Below are positions 26,968-35,596 of a DNA stretch of 64,000 nt, one piece after another. Position 1 is the stretch's first letter. Each line of letters opens with the position of its first letter. This DNA comes from Nansenia antarctica. Its lineage: Eukaryota > Chordata > Actinopteri > Argentiniformes > Microstomatidae. The notes beneath the pieces are model-generated. The model was not told the DNA's origin, ran no database searches, and saw only the letters and a list, made by a program, of their open reading frames with translations. A program made the translations under genes and the position numbers. Where the stretch lies: positions 93,949,332 to 94,013,331 of the forward strand of contig OZ022339.1 of NCBI GenBank assembly GCA_963989245.1, read 5' to 3'.

Positions 26968-28615
26968 ATGGAAGGAGGAAGAGGAAGAGGAAGAGGAAGA
27001 GGAAGAGGAAGAGGAGTTCGAGTCAGAGGAGGGAGAGGAGCACGCCAAGGAGGAAGAGGAGCAGACCCAGGAGGTTGAGGAGCAGGCCCAGTAGGAAGAG
27101 GCGCAGGCCCAGGAGGAAGAGGAGCAGGCCCAGGAGGAAGAGGAGCAGGCCCAGGAGGGAGAGGAGCAGGCCCAGGAGGAAGAGGAGCAGGCCCAGGAGG
27201 GAGAGGAGCAGGCCCAGGAGGGAGAGCAAGACAAACTCGCACCATCATTGGTCACATCATGGCATGACAATGGCTGAAGCAGGACTAAGAGTCCGTCCAA
27301 ACCTGAGTAGGTTCTCAGTGGCCACCATTATCCGGGCATTCAGAGAACACAACAGGTATTGTACTGTATTGCTGTGTTGGTCACTACAGTAGATTTTTAC
27401 AATATAGTGGAGTACAATTGGTTTCATCTCAGTTGCTATATTACAAAACATGTCCATTGATGCTTCTACTGAATGCATGTTTTTTACAGTAGAGTACATA
27501 CAAGTCAGTACTGTAATGCATGTTTGTTTCTCTAGAGTTGAAAGAATGCCACATGGAGGTGGGAGGGTTGCCATATTTACACCAGCACAAGAAACCTTCA
27601 TTGTGGATATGGTACGGGAGAACAACACTATCACACTCTGAGAAATCAGGGACAGAGTCATTGCTGACAATGTCAACTTTGAGAACATTGACAATGTCTG
27701 CTTGTCCACAATCGACAGAGTTCTCCGGCGCCAAAGGGTGAGCATGAAGCAGGCCTATAGGGTACCTTTTGAGCACAACTCTGATCGAATCAAAGACCTG
27801 CGTTACGAGTATGTGCAAGTAAGTATGCATCCATGTTCACAGTACAGTGGGTGCACATACTGTGTTGCTCAGTGGCCTACAGTACTACTGTACAATACTG
27901 TGCTACTGTATTGACTGTTGTTCTGAACACTTTCACATTTTCACAGAGGATATTCCGGTTGGACTCGATGGCCAGACCTCATGAGTACATCTTCCTGGAT
28001 GAGGCTGGGTTCAACCTCATGAAACGAAGGCGAAGAGGCCGTAACATCATTGGCCAAAGAGCTATCGTTGAGGTTCCTGGCCAACGCGGGGGTAACATCA
28101 CTCTTTGTGCTGCCATGAGTTCAGAGGGGCTTGTCCACCGGCATGCTGTCCTTGGCTCATACAACACACAACGTCTCCTCACCTTCCTGGCAGAGCTACG
28201 AGACATCCTCCTGGACCGCCAGCAACACAATCCTGGGCCTGCACAACATCCCATTTATGTTGTAATTTGGGACAATGTTCGCTTCCATCGAACGAACCAG
28301 ATTAGAGAGTGGTTTAACATCAACCAACAATTCCTGAATGTCTGTCTGCCACCCTACTCACCTTTTCTCAACCCCATAGAGGAGTTTTTCTCGTCATGGA
28401 GGTGGAAGGTGTACGACCGCCAACCATACACAAGAGAGAACCTCCTCAGGGCTATGGACCTGGCCTGTGACGACGTGCCTGTGGAGGCCTTCCAAGGCTG
28501 GATCCGCCATGCCAGGGCGTTCTTCCCACGTGGCCTGGCAAGGGACAATATTGCCTGCGATGTAGATGAGGTCCTGTGGCCCGACCCAGCTCGACGACGT
28601 GATGCCGCACAATGA
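26968..28615 (+). pseudogene. E2 transposase, intron-containing, DD35E-type (IS630/Tc1/mariner, DDE_3)
   Basis: Three exons: 26,968-27,355, 27,536-27,818 and 27,947-28,615, with GT-AG introns (AACAG|GTATTG, CTCTAG|AGTTG; CAA|GTAAGT, TCACAG|AGGAT). The AG+A join rebuilds an Arg codon. The N-terminus is Gly/Arg repeats followed by about eight GAGPGGR-like heptads encoded by a 21-bp repeat (27,058-27,228). A PNLSRFSVATII block follows. Exon 3 has the catalytic blocks FLDEAGFNLMKRR, VVIWDNVRFHR and LNPIEEFFSSW, with 35 residues between the second Asp and Glu. Defects are two TGA stops where CGA (Arg) is expected (in GGT-TGA and CTC-TGA), consistent with CpG decay, and a frameshift near 27,250. 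The C-terminal 223 codons are intact. It would mobilise its own family; this copy is probably inactive. Confidence 0.85.
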
Positions 28616-28617
28616 TT

Positions 28618-28618
<1 letters not shown>

Positions 28619-28658
<40 letters not shown>

Positions 28659-29092
28659 TATAGTTCCGTAAATAAAAAAACATCACACCCTGAACATTGT
28701 TTTCAATGAGTATTGTTGTGTGTAATGGATCCTCTGTAGTGTTTGCATTGAGTTGTGATACAGTATAGTAGTGTACATACTGTATTTTCTGTAGATTTAC
28801 ATTCTGTTCATATGAAACACACAAATCTATGAATGCCCAATACTCTACAGTGATATATTCTGAGAACAGATACTGTAAGGTTTCTAAAAATGTGCTTTGG
28901 CAGTTGTGGGAAAAAAAGAACATTCTCACACACTGAACATTGTGTTTTCAGTTGTTTTGTTGTAGTCTGTAATGATGCGTATAGTGTTTAGATTTTTGCA
29001 GGCTTTGAGCAGCTGTTTTGGTGTGAAAGTTTGAGTTTTGAAGAGAGAAGGTGTGGTTTTGTTTATGTAGCTTTAGAAAAGTGTGTTGTGTT
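28619..29092 (+). other. E2 3' subterminal region
   Basis: A (TG)n tract at 28,619-28,657 directly follows the stop codon. The rest is non-coding and is the inverted counterpart of E1 25,600-26,275. It contains TCACACACTGAACATTGTG and GTGTTTAGATTTTTGC motifs. The region is cut at 29,093-29,097 by the Gypsy insertion and resumes at 34,966. Confidence 0.8.
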
Positions 29093-29097
29093 TAGAG

Positions 29098-29236
29098 TGA
29101 TATGTTCAATAACGGAGACTGATACTCAGAGCTTCAGGTCGGAGCTTATCTCCATTTATTCAACATCGTGTGTAACCCATAACGTAACACGGCACTGTAG
29201 TAAAGTCCAAACCATCGTAAAACTACAGACGTAACA
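29098..29236 (-). repeat. Gypsy 3' LTR (139 bp)
   Basis: It matches the LTR at 34,822-34,960 with four visible mismatches over 139 positions. Ends are TG...CA in the minus orientation. It is preceded internally by a poly-purine tract, seen as a C run on the + strand at 29,239-29,250. TAGAG flanks it outside. Confidence 0.92.
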
Positions 29237-29258
29237 TTTCCCCCCCCCCTCACACAAC

Positions 29259-30190
29259 CTAGGTGTGATACTCAGTCATGTAGTCACGCAAGTGATCGGG
29301 CCTGTTGCGTGCTCGAACCAAACGTGGCTCTGGTGCAGCCACAGCCACTGGTGGCGGTTCCACGCCTTGGGGCTGAGCCTGGTAGGCCGGGGTTGCTGCT
29401 TCATCCAACCGGGCGGCTGGCAAGACTGTGGAAGAGGCCACACCCAACGCTGGGCCAGGGGGAGGCTGCACCTTACGCAGGCGGGTAGCATGCCAGCGAG
29501 TGCCGTCGGCGAGCCTAAACGAGGCCGGGCCAAGCTGTTTGCTGACCTGGACAGGGTCAGACCAAAACGACTGGAGTTTGTTGTCCCGATGAGGTCGTCG
29601 GATCCTGACCCAGTCTGACACAGCAATGACAGGTGGCCTAGCACGTCTGGCCCTGTCGAAACGATCCTTCATCAAGCGCTGGTGTTTGGTGACTGTGGCT
29701 TGAACTGGATGGACCGGGGGCTGAGCTAGTGTAGGGCGGAGCCTATCGAGAGGCAGCTGGAGCTCCCGCCCCAGCATGAGGGAGGCTGGGGAGACTCCTG
29801 TAGTGGCGTGTCGCGTGGCCCGATAACGCAACAGCATCTGGAGGAGGCTGGTGGTGAGCGTGCACCCTTGTGCCAGGTGGGCCCTGATGCCATTTTTCAG
29901 TGTTTGGTTCAGCCGTTCCACCCCCCCGTTCGCAGCAGGGTGGTAGAACGCTGTGCGGATGTGGTGGATCCCTTTACCCACTAGATAGGAGGACAGTTCA
30001 TGGGAAATCATTTGAGGACCGTTGTCAGTCGTGATCCTCTTGGGCAGGCCCCAACGTGCAAACAGAGCGTCGAGAATGTCGATCAGCACCTTTGCTGTGA
30101 CCGAGCCCACAGGTGTCACCTCTGGCCACTTAGAGTGGAGGTCGTAGGTCACGACGAGAAAACACTGGTGATGTGGTACCCCATGCAGCT
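29259..30190 (-). pseudogene. Gypsy integrase, catalytic core and C-terminal part
   Basis: Minus-strand frame with the integrase core motifs VVTYDLHSKWPE, then ITTDNGPQ, then NGGVERLNQTLK: the Asp, Asp and Glu of the DDE triad. Further on are VSDWVRIRRP and FRLADGTRWH blocks of the C-terminal domain and a Pro/Ala-rich tail. It would insert the cDNA. The frame is separated from its zinc-binding N-terminal half (30,620-31,147) by a repeat insertion. Removing that insertion puts LDICGE next to LHGVPHHQ, the expected continuation. Confidence 0.9.
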
Positions 30191-30619
30191 CATTTACATT
30201 TACATTTTTGGCATTTAGCAGACGCCTTATTCCAAAGCGACTTACAATCAATACATTTGAATACTAAGCATGTGAATCAGCAGTCCACCATTCGTTGCAG
30301 GAAGAGCTCGGGCCGGGGGCCACTGATAGAAGGAAAAACCTTCTCCCTATTATCGCCTTCTACTAACCTATTTTATTTTATTTTATTTATATATATCTAT
30401 ATTTTTTTTTTTATTTTTTTTATTTATTTATTTTTACTGGAGAAACTGAGAAACAGTACAAGGGGGGCAATAGAAGTTCTAGGGACACAGTAGAGGGGAA
30501 AGCAGGTGTCTTTAGGAGACGTAGAGGTGAGGGTCGGAAGATGTCTCAGGAGGAGCAGTTAAGATGCAACCTGAAGAGATGGGTCTTCAGTCTACGACGG
30601 AAGATGGGTAGTGACTCTG
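30191..30619. mobile_element. Non-autonomous dispersed repeat inside Gypsy integrase
   Basis: It starts CATTTACATTTACATTTTTG then GCATTTAGCAGACGCC and AAAGCGACTTACAATC, a motif string I recall as very common in fish genomes in non-autonomous DNA transposons. A T/A-rich middle follows (30,365-30,440). It ends with GATGGGTCTTCAGTCTACG and AGATGGGTAGTGACTCTG. It splits the integrase codons between Glu of ICGE and Leu of LHGVP. Only a short GCTC is shared at the two junctions, so the target duplication is unclear. No coding sequence. Confidence 0.7.
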
Positions 30620-31147
30620 GCTCGCCGCAGATATCAAGTTGCAGGTGCTCCCAGGGTTGAGATGGCCAGTCCAACGGCTGCATGGGCGGGGGTGGAGCTG
30701 GCCATGACAGGCAGTGCAATCCTTGACCAGGGTTTCGAGTTCCCTGTCGATGCCTGGCCACCACACAACATCACGACAGCGCTGTTTGAGCCTGACTATG
30801 CCCAGGTGACCCTCGTGCGCCATAGCAAGGATACGCGCCCGAAGGACACCTGGGACCACAGTGCAGAACCCGCGAGCGACACAGGTGTCATTCCAAACCG
30901 ACAACTCCTCCCTGATCCTGGAGTAAGTGAGTAGCTCGTCAGGTACTCTTGCCGGCCACCCCTGCGTGATGTAGGTTGAGAGTGTAGAGAGGGTGGGGTC
31001 ATCGGCTGAGGCATCCCGGAGCTCTTTCAGCGACACCGTCTCCTGAAGGGGTGTGTGGAGGAGCTGGACGAGGTCATGCTCAGCCTGGTCCAGTCCGGGG
31101 GTCAAGGTTGGGGCTGTGGGTGGGCTGGGGATTGAGCGTGATAGCAA
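30620..31147 (-). pseudogene. Gypsy integrase, zinc-binding N-terminal part
   Basis: Minus-strand frame continuing pol after the LINE insertion. It starts near 31,147 with a DLLSRS-type spacer. AHEGHLGIVRLKQRCRDVVW and TACHG give the H-H-C-C zinc-binding module of retroviral-type integrases. It runs up to WEHLQLDICGE, where the repeat insertion cuts it. Confidence 0.88.
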
Positions 31148-31148
31148 G

Positions 31149-32314
31149 TCAGAATCAGAATCAGAATCAGAATCAGAATCAGAATCAGAATCAGAATCAG
31201 AATCAGAATCAGAAGACTTTTATTGCCATGACATGTAAACATGTTAGGAATTTGGTTTGGAACCATGGAGCACGGTTTGCAGAAGGACAGGTGCAAGACA
31301 GGACAAGACAGTGCAAACCAACATCAAAGTGCAAGAGTCATAATTAATATAAATATAAAGTGCAGAGATCAAGTGTTCAAGTGTTCATATCCAGACAGTG
31401 CAAAGCTCTCTGGGTGGGGGTGGAGGGAGGGTAGATAGATAGGGGTCAGGTCAGGGGGGGGGGGGGGGGCAGCGGCATTTAGGAGCCGGATGGCTGTGGG
31501 GAAAAAGCTGTTTGTATGTCGGACCTTCACAGTATTTATGGACCGCACCCTCCTGCCTGAGGGGAGCGGGGCGAAGAGACCGTGTCCTGGGTGTGCGGGG
31601 TCAGCCATGATCTTCCTGGCCCTCCCCAAAGCCCTACTTTTAAACAGGGCCTCAAGGGGGGGCAAAGGGCAGCCAATCACCCTCTCCGCCGAGCGTATCA
31701 CCCGCTGCAGCTTGGCCTTGTCCTTGGCCGCTGCAGCGGGGAACCAGATGATGATGGCGGAGGTGACGATGGACTCAATGATGTCCGTGTAGAAGTTCAC
31801 CAGCGTGGTCTTAGGAAGGTGGAATTTCCTGAGCTGCCTCAGGAAAAACAGTCTCTTCTGGGCCTTTTTTGTGAGGGCGTCGATGTGGGGCCCCCACTTC
31901 AAGTCCCGAGAGACTGTCACCCCAAGGAAGCGGCATGACTCCACTGTGGTGACTGGAGTGCCTCCCAGTATGATTGGAGAGGGAGGGGGTGGGTTCCTCC
32001 TGAAGTCCACTATCAGCTCCACTGTCTTAAGAGCATTTAGCTCTAGGTTGTTCCGGGTGCACCAGGAGACCACCAAGTCAATCTCGCTCCTGTAAGCAGA
32101 TTCATCCCCCTTGGAGATGAGCCCTACCAGGATGGTATCGTCCGCGAACTTGAGGAGCTTGACCGACTGGTGGCTGGAGGTACAGCAGTTGGTGTAGAGG
32201 GAAAACAGGAGGGGAGACAGGACGCAGCCTTGCGGGGAACCGGTGCTGATGGTCCTCAGCTCAGAGATGGACTTCCCGAGCTTCACCCGCTGGGTGCTGT
32301 TGGACAGAAAGTTC
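31149..32314 (-). mobile_element. 5'-truncated LINE inserted in Gypsy pol, (TCAGAA)n tail
   Basis: The frame on the minus strand starts mid-reverse-transcriptase (NFLSNSTQRVKLGKSIS) and holds STGSPQGCVLSPLLFSLY, the catalytic FADDTILVGLI, NNLELNALKTVELIVDFRR, and the C-terminal ARKIMADPAHPGHGLFAPLP. The 3' region ends GGCAATAAAAGTCTTC, followed by eleven AGAATC-type hexamers (31,149-31,214 on +). It belongs to the same family, or a close relative, as the LINE at 857-2,189. The frame is open from 32,286 to 31,369, so it is a young insertion. It splits Gypsy pol between the RNase H domain and the integrase. Confidence 0.9.
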
Positions 32315-33690
32315 GGCTACCACGTTGTCTCGTCCTGGCGTGAACTGTAGCCGATAGTTGTACTGCTGCAGGCGGTCGGCCCAGCGGTGGAGGCGGAGTG
32401 GCTTGTGACCGGTGCCAGACGTGGCCAGGAGGGTGATGAGGGCCTGGTGGTCTGTCCTCAGTGTGAATAGACGTCCATAGAGGTACATGTGCCAGCGCTC
32501 ACATGCCCAGAGGCATGCTAGAGCCTCCCGCTCCCCCACCGAGTACTTCTGTTCCGTGGGGCTGAGAGCACGGGAGGCGAAGGCGATCGGTCTCTCCACC
32601 CCCCCTTGCAGCTGGGACATCACAGCACCAATGGCTGTGGCAGAGGCGTCGCACGTGACAAAAGTGGGGCTGGCCAGGTCGAAATGCGCCAGGACCGGTG
32701 GCGAGGTGAGTTGGGCCTTCGGGAGGCGTACGGCGTCTGAGCAGGCAGACGTCCAGAGCCAGGGCTCGTCATGCTTCAACAGCTTCCGCAGTGGTGTGGT
32801 TGTGGCCGAGTACTGTGGCAGGAAACGGAGGTAGTACGCCGTCATGCCTAGGAAGGAGGCCACCTGAGCGGCTGTGGTGGGCTCCGGGACATGATGGATG
32901 GCCTCAGTGTTCGAGTGCAGCAGGTACGTACCATCAGCTGAGAGGCGGAACCCCACAAAGTCAATGGCTGGGGCGGCGAATACACACTTCTCACCATTGA
33001 GTGTGAGGTGATGCTTGGCCAATGCACTGAACACACTGTGGAGACGCTCGTCGTGGCTCTCGACGGTGGCCCCGTGAACCACGATGTCATCAAGATAGAT
33101 GGCCACACCTGGGATCCCAGCGAAGATGGAGGCCATGATCTTTTGGAAGCAGCTGGGGGCGGAGCTTAAACCGAAAGCCATGCGTTTGTAGCGGAAAACC
33201 CCTCTGTGAGTGATGAACGCTGTGAGGTTGCGGCTCTCGGGGTGTAGTGGCACTTGGAGGTAACCCTGACGGAGGTCCAGTTTAGAGAACACGCTGGACC
33301 CGTAGAACTGGGCGGTGAGCTCCTCTATCGTTGGCAGGGGGTATTTGTCAGGGATGATGGCCTTGTTTACCGCTCTCAGATCCACGCAGATGCGCAGCCC
33401 CCCAGACTTCTTCTTCGCCACCACCAGGTTGGAGATCCAAGGCGATGCATTCACCTGCTCAATGATGTCGCTATCGAGCATGCTTTGTAGTTGAGAGGAG
33501 ATGTCATCGCGGAGAGCCAGGGGGGAGCGGCGGAGGGGCTGTATAACAGGCATCACTGTAGGATCTAACAGAGGCTGGTGGGCAAAAGTGTCGAGGCAGC
33601 CTACACCGCTGAACAGCGCAGGCCACTGTTGCTGCCAGGGGATGGAAACGGTGTGAATCTCTGAGCCAGCTGTGTCTAGCAGGGTGAAAC
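32315..33690 (-). pseudogene. Gypsy pol: reverse transcriptase and RNase H
   Basis: The minus-strand frame starts upstream of 33,556. Reverse transcriptase motifs in order: SPWISNLVVAKKKSGGLRIC, KYPLPTIEEL, FSKLDLRQGYLQV, MAFGLSSAPSCFQ and the catalytic YLDDIVVHG box. The connection ends at FLGMTAYYLRFLP. RNase H motifs: FVTCDASATAIGAVMSQ, SVGEREALACLWACERW, LRTDHQAL. The domain is cut after FTPGRDNVVA by the LINE. It would copy element RNA into DNA in virus-like particles. Codons from gag-protease reach this frame only through a shift near 33,712. Confidence 0.93.
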
Positions 33691-34809
33691 CGAGGGCGTT
33701 GAACAGCCTAACAGGTTGGTCCCGTGGCGTGCAACATTGAACCTGAAGGCCGGCAGTGTCCTCTCCCCGTACTTCACAGGCAGCTGAAAAGAGCCCACAA
33801 TGTCAATCTCAGAGTTGGCATAGCCACGCAGAGTGGTGGAGGGCAACCCCAGGGGCACATGGGAGAAAAACTGTGTATAGGTCGTCAAGTTCACAAGGGA
33901 CACTGTGGCTCCAGTGTCTAGGAGGAGCGGCAGAGTGACATCACCAACCATCAACGAGCATGTTTTGAATGGCGCTCGTCCTGAGCTGACATTATGGATG
34001 ACTGTGGTAGGTGACTGGGAAGCTCTAGCTGGGGCAGACCTGCAGACCTTGTGAAAGTGGTTTAGTCTCCCGCAGTTGGAGCAGGTTTTACCACGGGCTG
34101 GGCATGTCTGAGCTCTTGAATTGTGTGCAGAAGAGCCACAATTCCCACACGGCTGGTGTGGCTGGTCGCGTGACCGAGAGGCCAGTAAAATGCTCTCCCC
34201 GCCGCTGGCTGCACTCACGTGGAGGAGGGGCACCTGTAGGCTGTGCCCGCCCGCTGCCGGTGAGCTGGGAGAGGCTGAAAAACTAACTGCACATTCCAAG
34301 GCTGTTTCAACCTGGACCGCTATGTTCAAAGCTGCTGATAATGTAAGTTCATAATTTTCCAGTAACAGTTTTTCCCTAATCTTGTCACAGTTCGTGTGTA
34401 AGATGAGTTGGTCTCTTATCATTTCGTTCTGTAATGTCCCGAACTTGCATAAGCTCGCCAAACCCCGCAGATCAGCCACATACTGTGTCACTGTCTCACC
34501 TGTACGTTGGTGTCTTCGTTTGAATATGACGCGGCGGAGAAGAGTGCTTTGTGGAGGGGCGAAGTGTTGCTTCAGTAGTTCCACAGCGTCTGTGTATTTC
34601 GCCGCAGTGCCGAGAGTTCCGAACACGCGCTGACCCTCCGCTCCTAGGCAGTGCCGCAGCAGCACACATTTCCTCTTGTCGGAGATCTCCTCCAAGCCGG
34701 CGGCTAGGATATATGTCTCGAAAGAGGAAATCCAGCGGTTCCACGGAATCGGTGGTTCTGCCGGGACTGCGAGGAAAGGAGAGGGTGGTGGTAGAGAACA
34801 ATCAGCCAT
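33691..34809 (-). pseudogene. Gypsy gag and protease
   Basis: The likely start is the Met at 34,809 (MADCSLPPPSP), just after the primer-binding site; an upstream Met lies in the LTR edge. A capsid-like helical region spans about residues 20-180. A zinc knuckle CSNCGRLNHFHKVC (C-X2-C-X4-H-X4-C) is preceded by a second Cys-rich stretch. An aspartic protease signature, LLLDTGATVSLV, lies about 300 residues in. The frame runs out shortly after the protease near 33,690 because of a frameshift at about 33,712. The next frame (LFNALGFTLLD) leads into pol, implying one original gag-pol frame. Confidence 0.9.
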
Positions 34810-34821
34810 CCTCGTCGCCAA
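34806..34821 (-). promoter_or_regulatory. Gypsy primer-binding site
   Basis: TGGCGACGAGGATGGC begins one base inside the 5' LTR on the minus strand. Its position and TGG start fit a tRNA 3' end. The tRNA species was not determined. Confidence 0.6.
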
Positions 34822-34960
34822 TGATATGTTCAATAACGGAGACTCATACTCAGAGCTTCTGGTCGGAGCTTATCTCCATTTATTCAACATCGTGTGTAAC
34901 CCATAACGTAACACGGCACTGTAGTAAAGTCCAAACTGTCGTAAAACTACAGACGTAACA
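34822..34960 (-). repeat. Gypsy 5' LTR (139 bp)
   Basis: Partner of 29,098-29,236, with four visible differences. It is flanked outside by TAGAG at 34,961-34,965, which reads directly into the resumed E2 sequence AGAGTTTTGGGAAAATGG. Confidence 0.92.
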
Positions 34961-35596
34961 TAGAGTTTTGGGAAAATGGAGGAAAGTTTTGTGAAATGTG
35001 TTTTAGCAATTGAGAAAAACTGTATTAAATGTGTTTAGAGAACTGGTCATTTGGTTTAGAGAATTGGCTTTTGTGTTTTAGCAATTGGGAAAAACTGTAA
35101 CTACATGCCTTGGTTGCTGTGTCCTAAATGATTGTATGTAGTGTCTAGCGAATGCTCTGTGGTGAATATATTTTTACTTGCTGAGTGTATGATCTGAACA
35201 CAGTGTTTGGTTTTGAACAGAGGATAAGTGGTTTTGAGGTGATAGTTTGATTTTGCTAGGAAAGTCTGGGGTTTTGTGAATGTAGTTGTGTTTAAGGTTT
35301 TGAGAAAATGGGTGGAGGTTTCAAGAAATGTGTTTAGGCAACTGAGAAAAACTGTAAGTCGGATGCCGACATGAGGAACAAATTATCAGACTGTGTCACA
35401 TATACTGTATGTTAGGGATGGGACGAAATATCGTATGGCGATATATCGCGATACAAAAACGTGACGATACGCATCGTGTTGCAGAAAAATGGATCGCGAA
35501 ATAAACTGTGTTTTATTTTCCATTAGCTACACTTCTTGTGGAGGCGGGGGAGGCGTCCGTAATAAAGAGGAATTATTACGGACGTAGACACCAAAC

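Larger units (their letters stand above)
29098..34960 (-). mobile_element. Gypsy-type LTR retrotransposon with very short LTRs
   Basis: Minus-strand element bounded by two 139-bp LTRs, starting TGTTACG and ending ATATCA in its own orientation. A 5-bp TAGAG duplication flanks it (29,093-29,097 and 34,961-34,965). Gene order in its own direction is gag with CCHC knuckle, protease, reverse transcriptase, RNase H, integrase, which is the Gypsy (Metaviridae) order. A purine tract of G's lies next to the 3' LTR (29,237-29,252), and TGGCGACGAGGAT, the likely primer-binding site, follows the 5' LTR. It is inserted in the E2 3' region. Two later insertions (30,191-30,619 and 31,149-32,314) and a frameshift near 33,712 break it. 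No envelope gene is seen. Confidence 0.9.
26569..35022 (+). mobile_element. Element E2: innermost, best preserved family member
   Basis: The ends are CAGTTTTTCCCAATTGCTAA at 26,569 and its complement (CTC variant) ending at 35,022, each next to TA (26,567-26,568 and 35,023-35,024). Without the Gypsy insert it is about 2.6 kb. The terminal inverted repeats are about 26 bp with one mismatch. Both subterminal regions are crowded with TAAACACA-like motifs. It holds one intron-containing transposase gene, a (TG)n tract just after the stop codon (28,619-28,657), and a Gypsy retrotransposon in its 3' region. Confidence 0.85.
25557..35097 (-). mobile_element. Element E1: internally deleted, non-autonomous family member
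   Basis: E1 lies in minus orientation inside element A. Its right terminus is at 25,557 (TA|CAGTTTTTCTCAATTG) and its left terminus at 35,097 (CCCAATTG type, complement). Its body is 25,557-26,566 plus 35,025-35,097, about 1.08 kb. Bridging 26,566 and 35,025 across the inserted E2 restores CACATTTAATAACACTAGC, which matches E2's own left end (CACATTTAATAAAACTAGC). That shows E2 entered a TA in E1. E1 has both subterminal regions but no transposase. The left subterminal sequence runs straight into the (TG)n that follows the transposase stop in E2. It also carries a palindromic insert at about 25,938-26,147. Confidence 0.85.
23283..35354 (+). mobile_element. Element A: outermost IS630/Tc1/mariner-like transposon
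   Basis: The left end begins TA|CAGTTTTTCTCAATTGCTAA at 23,281. The right end is its complement, TTAGGCAACTGAGAAAAACTG|TA, finishing at 35,354, with TA on both sides. Sequence between 25,555 and 35,099 is a later insertion. Element A proper is therefore about 2.5 kb: 23,283-25,554 plus 35,100-35,354, and this includes a SINE of about 0.36 kb. It holds a decayed transposase gene. The left subterminal region matches that of E2, and the right subterminal region matches that of E1 and E2 (ACAACT/TTTTGAGAAAATG motifs). All three are one family. Element A is the most diverged and hence the oldest. Confidence 0.8.

Noticed and set aside
26865..27300. Minus-strand Pro/Gly/Ala and Ser/Cys-rich frames
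   Set aside because: Shadows of the 21-bp repeat in the E2 transposase exon 1 on the opposite strand.
29265..29618. Plus-strand frames inside the Gypsy element
   Set aside because: Opposite-strand shadows of integrase; the minus strand carries all known motifs.
26569..35100. Single large transposon ending at 35,100 that crosses another ending at 35,022
   Set aside because: The apparent crossing disappears when left-end (CCC) and right-end (CTC) variants are paired: E2 ends at 35,022 and the last 73 bases are the left end of E1.
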